The translations under genes and the position numbers were made by a program. From contig CANNZV010001464.1 in assembly GCA_947561585.1 (NCBI GenBank), positions 124,001-188,000 of the forward strand: a DNA stretch of 64,000 bases, written 5' to 3'. Source of the DNA: Caprella mutica. Its lineage: Eukaryota > Arthropoda > Malacostraca > Amphipoda > Caprellidae. Shown in pieces: positions 34,913 through 47,600 of this stretch (positions are counted from its first letter, which is position 1; the number at the start of each line of letters is the position of its first letter). Below the pieces are notes generated by a model. It saw only the letters and a program-made list of their open reading frames with translations. It was not told the origin of the DNA and did no database searches.

Positions 34913-35125
34913 TATAATAAGTGACACGTTCAACTTTTCGGGCACTTACAGTAGAAGGAAAGTGGGTGTTAGATTAGGTCTTAAACCAATCTGACCTTTA
35001 GAAATTTTATATTGACCTATCATGACCTAGCCAATATATTTTAACTCACATTTTCTAAGAAGATATTCTTTCTTCCCAAAAAACACTTTTCTTGATTTTT
35101 TTTTAAAGAAGTACGGCAATTAAGT
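34913..35125. other. Spacer
   Basis: Short non-coding spacer between the 24-bp array and the MITE. Confidence 0.5.
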
Positions 35126-35300
35126 TTCGAATTATCGGTCAGTTCCACATCTTCGGTCATATAAGAAAAAAAAGGATGTAATTATTATTTAATTTATATT
35201 GCTATCCATGTTACCCGCAGGTATCATGGATACCAATTAAAATATAATATCTTTTTTTCTTATATGACCGAAGAGGTGGAACTGACCGATTATTCATATC
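35126..35300. mobile_element. MITE with about 45-bp terminal inverted repeats
   Basis: Left end CGAATTATCGGTCAGTTCCA continues through CATCTTCGGTCATATAAGAA. The right end is its complement (TTCTTATATGACCGAAGAGG, then TGGAACTGACCGATTATTC). The interior is about 80 bp with no coding capacity. Same family as 48617-48731, 60239-60420 and the fragment at 14200-14246. Superfamily not established. Confidence 0.9.
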
Positions 35301-35956
35301 CTACCCTAATTAAACATTTGTTACATTTATCATACTTTATTAGAGTACATTTCTTTTCCAAATTTAGTAAAAAATGCCCTATTGTACTATTTGCTACATA
35401 AGTACGACGCAATAGTAATCGTAGGTAGGCCCTTTGTAGTTCAGGTTATTTTCTATCGGTAGAGTCACCGCAATATCTGACTCTAACTAGTTTTTTGTGA
35501 GGCGAATGAATAAAAGTCTGGTCAGGTAGACGGGGGGGAGGGGGTTCTACCTATACACACTATAATTAAACAGGTGGATATTTACCTGAAATTAATGAGG
35601 ATAGCTATATTGTATACATAGGGTCACACAGGTAAATTGCAGACGTTTAATTGTAAGTAACTATTCTCGAGAAAGAGTCTAAATCCTGTTGAACCGAATT
35701 TGTACTTTAATTTATATATTTTTCCGATTTATTAATTTTATGAGTGGTTTGAAGCTATGATTTTTATTAGGGATTCTGTGGTTTTAGGCCAAAGTTAGTT
35801 AGTGTACAGCAATCTACCGGCTCTACTTTTTATAATATATTTTTTACTATCTTCTTTATTTTAAAATGAAGGAGGGTTGTTTTACTAATGTTTGACATCT
35901 TAGTAAATTAAAGAAATTAGCATAATGATGCATTTAAACTAAGGCTCTTTACTTTA
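35301..35956. other. Non-coding sequence
   Basis: No gene or repeat recognised; contains a G-run (about 35532-35545) too irregular for a G-quadruplex call. Confidence 0.5.
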
Positions 35957-36419
35957 TCAATATTGTTTATCATTTTCTTTTAACACTCTTAGAGTTATTT
36001 TTAGAGGATAGCGCTAAGGTTGTGACACAATGGAACAGTTTATCCATGATTACTGTGAAAATTATTTTAGTATAAAGAAAAATTATTACATTAAAATATA
36101 TGTAATTTAACTTAATGCTCTTCAACTATGAGGGCTTAGATTTCGGTGTTAGGAAACTTGTAGGGTTTATGTACTATCACCTCTTCATTTTCCCCTGTAT
36201 TCGTGAGTGCAGTTACCGGTGCTTGTGTCCTTTTTCGTCACATTTATTGGTATATAAATTACAGTATCAGCAGAGTAGCTTTTCTGCATCCACTACAATC
36301 GCTAACGACGGTGGTAGATTAATTTTTTTCATAAACCCACCTCCTCCCAGTCTCCCTTGTAATTAATTAGAGAAATATGGTGTTTCGTTCGGTAGCAGAC
36401 GTTAAATCACCTATTAAAT
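35957..36419 (+). repeat. SINE-like family copy, diverged and interrupted
   Basis: Contains the family landmarks in order: AGAGGATAGCGCTA, CTTCAACTATGAGG, ACTATCACCTCTTCATTTTC, GTGAGTGCAG, CCGGTGCTTGTGTCC, GTAGCTTTTCTGCATCCA and GCAGACGTTAAA. About 85 bp without counterpart in other copies separates the first two landmarks (about 36027-36112). The 5' third is missing or diverged. Open frames here are incidental. Confidence 0.75.
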
Positions 36420-39308
36420 TTATTATTTTAAAAACAAGTTTATTAAAGCGTTCCAACAATTATAAGCTTCCATAAACATTTAATCCTAGAGGTTAGTATA
36501 AGATAATACTAAATTCTATCATAGTCCATTTGCTACATATTCTTTATTTTGAAGCTGAAAAAGCTCATTGGGAAAATAACTTTTTCCCCACTTCATCATC
36601 ACCTACCAATTCTAGTCCAGAGTGAGTGGAATAGTAAAACCTTCTCTCTCATTTTAAATTATAATTACATTCATCTAAAATTTCCCCCATCCTTATTCAA
36701 TTGCTCAAATCTTTACATGTTTAAATATTATCTAACACGATCGACAGTCTTCTGTATCACCGGATATTGAAATGGTAAAAAATATTTATTTTTTTCATCT
36801 AAAAGAAAATTATATTTATACACTCATCTAAATCCTAGTCTTCCATGGGATTAACCATATACAAAAATTAGATTATGTTTAATTATCATCTAAAACTACT
36901 GTAGTATTGCACGACCAAGCTATTTTTCATTTCTGATATCACCATAAGAAATATTAGCTACCTCTGATGTATCGGAAAAGAGTAACTCAAATTTTCATAC
37001 TTATGTAAAAGTTATTCCAGAGATTACAGATTTTAGATAAGTACCTCTTACAATATTGAAAAATGTTTAAATACTGCAAAGAGTGACGGAAGTGCTTTTG
37101 ATGACTTTCATTAGCAGCAAAAAGATTTTTCTCTCCAGAACCCGTAATCTCAAATATTTTTCGCATTATTTTCTTTCTAGAATATTGAAAGAAGAGAAGA
37201 TTAGGAAGACGGAAGTGAACCTACATTGAAAATTTATTTAGAGTCTCTGTCGTTCCAAAAATAACATGAATAATATGTGTAAAACTTTTACACAGTAAGC
37301 TAATTGTAGAAAAGTATTCCCCCATCTACAGTGTTTTGGGTCTTAGTATTTATTTTCTTATTAAATTTATAACTATAGAATGGCATACCATTGGAAATTA
37401 TCATACCGAATAACATCATTCATTGCTATGATTTTAATTTATTTGCCATCATTTATCAGGAAAAGTATGTGTTGTAAAAACTTACAATGTTTTTTTCAGG
37501 TTTGTTGTGAATGAAATGAACTCTGGAGAACAAAATTATTAGTACCTGTAATTCTACCCTTTAAAATGACTCGAAATGGAAGATTGACCTTGCATCATGA
37601 CTATAATCTCGTTCTCCTAATTAGATGGTGAAAAAATGAATAAATGTATAACTTAAGGTATGTATGTATGATGAATGAATTGTGTGATATCATCATAAAT
37701 AATGCAGTAATATGTATAGCCTACACTTATAATTTATGAACAATTTAACTGATGAAATTTTCTACAGGAGCAGTTGTCCAATTACCAACAATCACATTTT
37801 TTAAAACTGGTTTTATTTAATGTTATATTTAAAATTTTAATGAAATCTAGCTAGTATAATGCAGTGGAATTATGGATGGAATTTCTAGCTGTGGAATTTA
37901 CCTGGTGGGACTTGCTCCTGAGGAATTTAACTAGAACCGATTTATTAATAACAAACTATTTAAATATACATATGGTATTCAATTACCCCAGTTAAATAAC
38001 AATATTTTCAGGGTCCTAATATTTAAATTAAAGTTAAAATTATCAAAAACTATAAAAAGTTATATATCATTACAAACAAAATATCTTCAAATTTTTAGTT
38101 GTTTTTAGTTAAATATAATTCACGTCATATATGATAATAGTATCAGATGCCAAACCTATTAAATCCTATCTCTAGGTGTGTAGGCCTAATCTAACACCAC
38201 TTTAAAAATGCATTAGTGTTATTTTATTATCTTACATCTTTTCTGTCTTACTTATAGCACCACATAGATGCATTAGGATGATTAGTTAGTTAATAATTTA
38301 TTCATGTTCAGATAAATGTAATCGACAGAGATAGTTAATTATATTTTCTTATAGATATTTTTACCCTAATTATTTAATTATTTAATTTACTATAACTAGG
38401 TTAATGTAGGTTAATATTCATGTCATGATTGATCGAGTTGAAATTATATTTTAACTAAATTTATATTTTTCTAGGATTTATTATAAACGATGTACAGAAC
38501 TGTAACCAGAGGTCAATGTTTTTTGGGCATTAGTTATTTCTTAAAAGAATGAAAGGTTTCACGAGTCTTTCATCTGTAACAACATTATCAATCTTCATTA
38601 AATGTTCTATTTTCCTGTTCAATCAAATTATTATATTAAATCAATAGAGTGGTAAATCAAAATATAAATAATAATAATATATAATCTTGTTACGAGCTTT
38701 TAACATGTATTCGAATAATTTCTTGTACAACAAATAATCATTGGTTTATTGTTTTTAAATATAATTTCCTGGAATCTTCACATCACAATTATTGCAAGAA
38801 TTAAAAGCCACATCAGCAACTTAGATGCATTCACATTTATTAATGCTTTTAATATGTAAACAGATCATCTTCCTTTTTTTTAAATTTAGTTATTATCAAC
38901 AAATTCATTCTATTCATCTATATCGAAGTATACGTTTTTTTTTCTTGAATTCGTACGTGTTCTTAATAATACCATTGTAAAGAGAGTCTCATCTCAAGAC
39001 GAAAATGTTTGTTGGATCATCGATGAAGTATAAGAATTGCCCTACATAATCATCTATGGCCCCATTTATATGAGTTAGAATACGAATCATTTGCAACATT
39101 ACATTTATGATATATACATAGACGTGGTTGACGTTCTAAATCTAGTAGCAGAATTATTTTTCGGGAAAATGAGACCCCGATGGCATATGCTATACGAGAA
39201 ATGATGACTTAGCAAAATTCAAACTCTGAGAATTCTCGGATCTGCTACGAAATTTTTTATTTGTACAATAACCTTAATGAAAAAGAAATTCCGATTTAAC
39301 TTGAAATT
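36420..39308. other. Non-coding stretch, no recognised gene
   Basis: AT-rich. No domain-bearing frame, tandem array or clear inverted repeat was found. Confidence 0.5.
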
Positions 39309-39810
39309 GCCTCCAGGGGCTCTATCCTGAAGCTGTCTGTGGTGAATAAAAGAGAAGGGGGTGGAGTCCCTTGAGCCCCGAACTGTTGTAATTTGGATTA
39401 TGGATTGCCTTTTTTCATTTTTACTATGTTTATCATTTTTTTAACGCTACATTCAGTTTTAGAGGATAGCGCTAGGGTTATGCTCTTCAACTACGAGGTC
39501 TTAGATTTTGTGTTAGGTAGACTCGTAGGCTTCATTTACTATCACCTCTTCATTTTCCTCTTCCATCCGTGAGTGCAGCCACCGGTGCTTGTGTCCCATT
39601 TCGTCACATTCCTTGGTAAGTGATTGCATTCACGGAGTAGCTTTTCTGCATCCATGAGCATCGTCACCGACGGTGGTACGTGACTTTGTTCATGGAGCCT
39701 CTTTCCTTTCGGACTGCTTTTTCTAGTCCCTTGTATTTAATTTCCTTTTGACGTCAGTGATATGGCCTTTGGTTCCGAAGCAGACGTTAAACCCCTAGTC
39801 CCCTACTAAA
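39309..39810 (+). repeat. SINE-like family copy, full length
   Basis: About 500 bp, starting CTCCAGGGGCTCTATCCTGA and ending near TTCCGAAGCAGACGTTAAAC and CCCTACTAAA. An 8-bp TTAACTTG lies just before the start and again after the end, a possible decayed target duplication. No coding capacity. Same orientation and end points as 53747-54245. Confidence 0.85.
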
Positions 39811-41694
39811 TTAATTAACTTGTTAATTCTACGTTGAGGTTCCAATTCTACCAGTCGTATTACATTATTAAAAACACATAAGTTCAATTAGACATATTTT
39901 AACTGTTAATATATAATATATTATTGAAGTAAGTGGCTATGATTACTTTTCGATAGTGTAGTGACTTAAAAATTGTTTGAACCCTATGCATATCGAATGA
40001 AATAATTACTATATTTCATTTTGCATAGTTCAATCTCCTATTCCTTTACATTAATACACTTTTGTATAGATGCAGTAGTTTATCATAACTCTATGAGATA
40101 AATCTATACTAATAATTTCCCTCGTGTGTTTATTTATTTATTTATTTGGTGTCCGTTTTTACACGACGAGTACTAAGCATGAAGAATGTAACAATGATAC
40201 GCACGGGAATATATTGACTTGATATTTGTTTTTATTCAATTTATGCAGAAGTTTATGCAGAAAAATGAATTTTATTTGAATTCACTAAAAAAAACTAAGA
40301 ACGGGTAATAAATTATTCTTGAAGACCCGTTATTTTTAACGGGCAAATACACTAGTTGTTTAATAATTCACATTCCATTGGCTTTCCAAACTCTATTTGG
40401 TACAATTTTAAATACTCTATACTGATCCTAGCTCAGTGTACTCTTCATTTAGAGATATATTTAATCCTAATGTACTCTCTATTTATAGTGTATCTTGAAG
40501 TGTGATTAATAGCTTCAAATCTCCTTATCGTTAAGCACTGTCTTTTGCTAGAAGCAGCATCTCTACCATCACTACTCCTACCCCCCCTCTCTTATCAGTT
40601 TCTTAATCAGGCTGTTTCTATCTTTATCTCTACTGATAAGCAGTGTCTACTGTGTAATTTTGTGTTTAAACCGTCACAGTGCTTCTCATTTCTTGATCGG
40701 CTACTGACTGGTCTTGAATATTCACAAGTGAGAGTGTTAGTGTTAGTGTGGCTTTGGTTTTTATTATGAAAATTTAATTGGTATGAAATGTGCTATGGTA
40801 TATATATATATATAATACTATATATTGTCTGCATTGCTCTATGTGAATCATGCCATAATTTGGTAATATAGTTTATCAATTTTAAATTGTTTAAATTATT
40901 ATCTTATCAAGAGTACAGTTTTTGACAGGTTTATTGTACCGTGTTTTCAATTTTAAAATATCTTTGATCACCAACTTCATTGTTTTTCATTCCAATGTAT
41001 TTTAACAAAATTGGATCTTCTAATGGTAAATATATTTGTGGTGTATGAAATAAATTGAAATTGTGCATATAGAATATAGTGAACCAGTACAGTGTTTCAC
41101 AATAAAATTACCTATGCTGTCTAATTATCTTCCCAAGGTTAAGGGTAAGGTGGTATTCATTTCCCATTATGTCGATAGTTAAGTAATTATAATGATATTA
41201 ATATGTATAAGAGAAAATAACTTACTAAACATCTCCAAGTAAATATACTCTTTGGTTGAGCATTTTAAAGTTATTTGGTATTTACAAATCATTGGGGAAT
41301 CTATTTGTAAAATAAGTAATGGAGGAATGAATTCCTAGGTCTTTTATAAAAACTGTATCATTTTCGTTTACGTGGCACATAGATTACACTTCTTTGTTCA
41401 TTGTTAGATAGGAAAAATTGTACATGCTTCTAACATAGTTGCTTTGATTAATTACTGAATGTGCTGAGCATACCATAAATAAATGAATAAATTAGTACTG
41501 TATGATGATGAGGTGTCTATATTCAGAGAGAATACTATGCGCTCTTTACAAATGATTTAGGGACGATATCGAAATACCGGCACTTTCCATATAATGATAT
41601 TTTCTACACGTATAATTATCTGTTATGAAATTATAATTCGTATACCAGAGGAGAGAAAATTAAAATATTTTGTCCTGATAAATGTTTATTTCTT
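39811..41694. other. Non-coding stretch with microsatellites
   Basis: Holds a (TTTA)5 tract at about 40129-40148 and a TA run at about 40799-40818. A 74-codon open frame at 40545-40769 has no recognisable domain. Confidence 0.55.
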
Positions 41695-42140
41695 GAGTCA
41701 TATTGTCGTATGAGTCATATTGTCGTATGAGTCATATTGTCGTATGAGTCATATTGTCGTAGGAGTCATATTGTCGTAGGAGTCATATTGTCGTAGGAGT
41801 CATATTTGGTCGTAGGAGTCATATTTGGTCGTAGGAGTCATATTTGGTCGTAGGAGTCATATTTGGTCGTAGGAGTCATATTTGGTCGTAGGAGTCATAT
41901 TTTGTCGTAGGAGTCATATTTTGTCGTAGGAGTCATATTTTGTCGTAGGAGTCATATTTTGTCGTAGGAGTCATATTTTGTCGTAGGAGTCATATTTTGT
42001 CGTAGGAGTCATATTTTGTCGTAGGAGTCATGTTGTCGTAGGAGTCATGTTGTCGTAGGAGTCATGTTGTCGTAGGAGTCATGTTGTCGTAGGAGTCATG
42101 TTGTCGTAGGAGTCATGTTGTCGTAGGAGTCGTATTGTCG
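41695..42140. repeat. 17-19-bp minisatellite in homogenised blocks, about 25 copies
   Basis: All units share GTCGTAGGAGTCAT, but variants occur in contiguous blocks from left to right: TATGAGTCATATTGTCG, then TAGGAGTCATATTGTCG, then a 19-bp form with ATTTGGTCG, then ATTTTGTCG, then a 17-bp ATGTTGTCG form. Such ordered blocks record successive local expansions. Confidence 0.97.
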
Positions 42141-42362
42141 AAAAATATTTTCTGTGGAATAAAACATTTGAAAGAATTCTGTGATAATTTAGCTATATTT
42201 TGATATTAATTTTCAAGTGTATTGAAATGGTAATTAAGAGAATTAATACAATGCTGTTTGACAGTATGAATAAGAATACTGGCAGCAGTAATTAGTTTCT
42301 GCAACATTTTTAATAGGACATAAAAGTCATAAATTTTACGACACAACTTAAATTGTGTTTTC
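42141..42362. other. Spacer
   Basis: Short non-coding spacer between the array and the next SINE-like copy. Confidence 0.5.
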
Positions 42363-42840
42363 GCCTCCAGGGGCTCTATCCTAAAGCTGTCTGTGGTGAA
42401 TGGAAGAGAAGGGTGGTGGCGGCACTTATTTGGACCATGAACTGTTGTAATTTATACTATGGTAATCCTTTTTTCTTTCATTTTAATTGTTTTAATTCTT
42501 TTTTAACGCTACTTGCAGTTTTAGAGGATAGCGCTAGGGTTATACTCTTCAACTACGAGGTCTTAGATTTTCGTGATAGGTAGGCTTCATTTACTATCAC
42601 CTCTTCATTTCCCTCTTCCATCCGTTAGAGCATCTACTGGTGCTTGTATCCCTTTTTGTCACATTTATTGGTAAGTGTAGATATTCAGTGAGTAGCTTTT
42701 CTGTATCCATGAGCTTTTCCCAGAATAGTGGCAGGTAACTTTGTTCATTGGGCCCCCTTTCCTTTCCGACTGCTTCTTCCAGTTCCTTCTTTTTAATTGA
42801 CCTTTTGTTCCGAAGCAAACGTTATACCTATACTAAAATG
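42363..42840 (+). repeat. SINE-like family copy
   Basis: Starts CTCCAGGGGCTCTATCCTAA and ends GTTCCGAAGCAAACGTTATA with CTATACTAAAATG. It carries small deletions relative to the copy at 53747-54245, including loss of the TGACGTCAGCAATATGG segment. No target duplication evident. Confidence 0.83.
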
Positions 42841-44631
42841 AAAAAAGTCAAGTTTCCGAAATTTAATATCTACATTTATTTTCTATTCATATTAATAGAG
42901 AAATAGTCATAAATTCATTAAAATTGTCCTTAATATATTTTACAATTATTTTTAATTTAAATAAATCCTATATATTACTTTATCAAATCCTATGTATAGT
43001 TTTATTAAATAATATTTAAAGTTCTATTAAATCCTATAAATTATCATAGACATTTTTTTTGCTCGTCATCCATTCCATATCATCTGTAATTCATTAGATT
43101 ATCTTAATTATAATTATTAAGGTGGTATCTTTACCATGCAGTAACTAACTAGCCAAGTTGATTGACTTAATTTAAGATGGTATTTCAGGATTAGAATTGA
43201 GACTCATAAAATTAGTCATTGTTACCTATTTAATTAGAGCATATGTAATAATTATTAGATAATTTTTTCGTGCCATTTGTTTATTAATAATAGTAATGAT
43301 TTTTATATATCAAGAAAAATTTTATGATTTAAAAAAATATAAAAGTAATTCCTCCGATTGTACCTGCATGGTGATATGTTTTGTGGTAATAATGAAGAAT
43401 ATTATTATTTAAATTATAGTGGTCGATTCATAACTAAGTAATATTTCAACTTATGGTAAGATGAAGAATTATTAATAATTTTATATTCTTTTATTACTTG
43501 TATACTAATAGCTTTTGATATACCTAGGTATATGTAAAAACTTAAATTAAATTACTTTTTGAATAAAATGCAATTTCACCGCATCACTATCAGACGTATC
43601 ATTATAACGTAATAATATATTATTATTAACAATATTCGAAATGTAGGATTCACTATAAACCCAACGTACTAATTTTGACGATAGCTTTATTTCTCTTTTG
43701 TGAATTTCTATTAGTCATCTAGTTTTGCATGTTATATCACCATCAATTACTTGTAGATTAGAGAAGTAATCACTCCTGTGGGTATCTCCACTAGATAGGA
43801 AACATGTAGACACCACGTGATTAGATACAAATGAACAGTAAGCGACAATATACTTGATTTGCAGGCTCTATGTCAACTGAAAAAAAAGTACAAGACATTA
43901 AGGTTACAATATAATTTGTTAAATAAATCCTGATGTCCACCATCGAGTTACTCCAAAATAGAGTATTATTGGAGAGGTATTATCATCAACTATAAAATCC
44001 CTATGTGCTTAATTATTTTGTATAATTTCATCTATGTGCATAAATGTATCTTTTAAATTCGTATATAATAAATGATAGTATACAGATTACTAATTCATAA
44101 CAAAATGATGAATATGAAGCAAAAAGTGAATAATTAAATAAAATATATATTTCTTTTTTGGTCCTGTCACTTTTTTAATACAGGATTCTATGTGTATGAT
44201 AATGCATGTGTAATTTTTTATAGCTGTATTCTTAAACATATGTATATATATATAAATATGACTACGTTTATGTTCCTAGAATTAATCTTTCAAACTAACA
44301 ACATGATGTTTATATACACATAAAAATTCACAACCATCTACAAATTTCCATTATTTCTTTATACATTAAATATTTTCATCTAAACCTCAATGATTATTTG
44401 ATATAAAAGAGGAATGTGATTATCATCATGAAATTAAGAAGCAAGATTATAACCTGATAACAAGAAGTATCACCTCAAGTGGTTCGATATGACTCGACAA
44501 TAAATATTTTGATGATATGCAAAATTATAGAAACTTCTTTATCAGCATTGCTATAATTCTTTATTTATCTTTCAGATGCAATTGTTATAGTATTTTAATT
44601 CAGGTTGTTTTATACTATACAAATATTAGTG
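42841..44631. other. Upstream region of the nuclear receptor gene
   Basis: AT-rich with no recognised exon. Further 5' untranslated exons and the promoter of the receptor gene may lie here or outside the window; no core promoter could be supported. Confidence 0.4.
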
Positions 44632-44695
44632 ATGTTGGATCAGGCCGATGACCACGGCTCACAGTCCGTCATTGTTCAACACTCTTCGCACTTAG
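44632..44695 (+). CDS. Hnf4: Receptor exon 1 (putative first coding exon)
   Basis: ATG at 44632 opens [20 protein letters not shown] and ends at a strong donor G|GTGAGTG (phase 1). The phase matches exon 2 exactly (split Ala codon). The frame stays open upstream to a possible acceptor TTCAG at 44599-44603, so this might instead be an internal exon or one of several alternative first exons. Confidence 0.65.
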
Positions 44696-47600
44696 GTGAG
44701 TGTTGATGTTCGTCATCTATTCATTGCAAATTACTTTAGATTTATTGTGATACTAAATATAGATGATCTTCTGACCTTCATCAGATGTAGCTCATTTAAA
44801 ACACTTGAGTGTTTATTCAACCATATAACTCTGTCAGTTTGGTAACTCAAGTTTCTTGAAGTTCATTATTGGGTAGATCTTATGACATGAGTGTAGTGTT
44901 ACACCTGTTGACAACCGTGCAATTAATTTACTCATCTTCGGTTAAACTAGACTTTAACCTCTACTGAAAATAATTATTTGATTTAGTCTACATGCGTTTA
45001 AAACTGATCGTAACTTTGAACCTGAACAAAAAAAATTGTTTCTAGCTTAATGTTAGTGAAATTTCTTGTTTACGAATTCTCAAATTTATTGGAAATATAC
45101 TACATTGTTCCTTTCTAAAATGTTTCTAATGTTACAGCAGTCAACAGTCCAACAGTATCTCACTACAGAAGAAGAATGTCCCCACCCACCACACCTGGAA
45201 TGTCCTCCTCCCCCCAACCCTCACCTGGCGATATATTTAGGAGAAAATCAGATTCCGATATCCTTTCCCCAAATATGTCCCCTATTGGTTCACAACCCCA
45301 CTCACAACCCATTAGCCCCAATTCTCACGCTGTCCTGAACAACCTGGGGGAGATTAGCATACAGTCCCCACCCAGTAGTCACCACCCACTGCACAGCTTC
45401 GGCTCTAACATTAGAGAAGATGGCTCTGTGAGTCTCATCCCTATTAATATGCCCCTGGATAATGCATCTGCTTCACTAGGGCTGTCCCCACACCAACAGC
45501 AACTCATACGTAAAGAACATGGTAAGAAAGGAATCATCAGAAAATAATTTTAAGATTAACATATCTATCATTCTGTGAAAAAATACTAGTTCTTAGTGTG
45601 TATTTTTTAGAAGGTAAAACATCGTAATTGTCAAGTTTGACTTGCATCCACAATGGACGTTATGGAGAAGCAGTAAAAAGTTTAATGTTTCTTCCACTCA
45701 ATTTTTGTTGAAACATCCCTGATTTCTCACATTTTTTTAGAAAAGTTTTAAAATATTGGTTAGACATTTATATCATTTAATATTTAACCTATGCTACTAT
45801 TTCAAGTATTATATACAGATTTAGTGAAGTAAAACCAAATATTGCTAAAGTGCGCTTCTCTGATATCCAATTAGAATGTAGTTAATACATTGAAACTGCA
45901 GGGAACATTTTGCATTGCAACATCCTGCATCTTAGAATGACAATGCATTTTGAATTCACCTAAATCAGAAACTTGTTGTATATGGATGACAATGATGTCT
46001 CCTTGGTAGAAGGATGACGATCCGATACTGGCACTTCTGTCTAACTGTGAGCAAGCCTACTTTCTATAGAATCAAACTTGGCATTGCTGTATGCAAGACA
46101 CTATCACCAAGCTGAATTTAATTTGCTGTTGTATAAAACTGGCTTCAACATTCTCTTGTTTTCCAATTACTTTGTTTGCTTAGTTCTGTAAATCATACAT
46201 TTAGAAACAAACTTTTCAAAGAATGGTATCATCGCCTGCGTCCTGGTATGGCATTAGAGCCCTCAGGGGCTCTATCCTGAAGCTGTATGTTGTGTATGAA
46301 AGAGAAGGGGGTGGCATCCCTTGGGCAACGAACTGTTGTTATTTGGATTTTGTAATGTCTAATTCATGTTTATAATTTTTCAACGCTACTTGAAGTTTTA
46401 GAGGATAGTAGTGGTGTTCAACAACGAAATTTTAGATTTGATTTTGTATTAGGTAGGCTCATTTACTATCACCTCTTCATTCTCCTCTTCCATCCGTGAG
46501 TGCAACCACCGGTGCGTGTCATTTTTCGTCACATTTCATGATAGATAAAAACATTATCACTGAAGGTTGTAGGTGACTTTATTTATATGTATCACTTCAC
46601 TTTTTGACTCTTTCATCCAGTCCCTTGTATTTTATTTTATATTGACGTCAACAATAAGGCCGAAGTCAAACCCCCTACTAAAATCACAAGAAAACATTTT
46701 CATAAACCCTATTTATTACTTTTTGTCCTATTTTCATAAACCCTATTTATTAGCTCAGATATATAACGAAATAATAATTTTACGAAATACTTCCAGGTGG
46801 TACCAGAATGGGGAGACAGAGCACCAGCTCCCAATCTCTGATGAACATTCTTTGCAAAATCTGTCTCGATAGATCTACAGGCAAACATTATGGAGCCTAC
46901 AGTTGTGATGGCTGTAAAGGATTTTTCAGGAGGTCTATACGGAAAAAGAACTCTTACTCCTGCCGGTAATTGATAGAACTATATTGCCAACTTCAAAAGG
47001 AGATTAAAAACCTCTTTCATTCATTTATTTGGTTTCATCAATGCGGGTAAATGACACTCTTCCTTATGTTGTAAGACTCATGAAATTTGATAGCGTGTTT
47101 TGATGCTATATGAATTATTTAAAGAATTTTGATCATATCTTCTTCCTATGTGATATTCATGTGCAACCATTCATAATAAACTATTTTCTAGTACTGAAGC
47201 ACATCCTGTTATATATTTGACTTGAGATATTTTTTCTACCATCAATTGTTTTTGCTGCGCTTTAAGACTTCTACATATAATCTTCGCTGTGAATGTTGAC
47301 ATATTTCATATTCAAAAGAACAAGGCGATTTCATTTACCAAATCACTAAAATACTATAAATAATAAAAAAATAGGATCCCAATTATATGGTATATATTTG
47401 ATATTACTGTTTTTCAATATTAAATATTTACTCTCCATTAATTTGTTTCAGATTCGTCCGTTCCTGTTCCATTACCAAAGACCAAAGGAATCAATGTAGG
47501 TACTGTAGACTGCAGAAATGTATGGAGGCTGGAATGAAAAAAGAAGGTAATTTACTATTCAAAGCCTCTTATTAACGCATTTTACTTCAGTTTGGCTACA

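Noticed and set aside
35521..35546. Second G-quadruplex at the G-run near 35532
   Set aside because: The runs are not separated into four clear tracts with acceptable loops.
40545..40769. 74-codon frame rich in Leu, possible membrane peptide
   Set aside because: No convincing signal-peptide organisation or context; likely chance.
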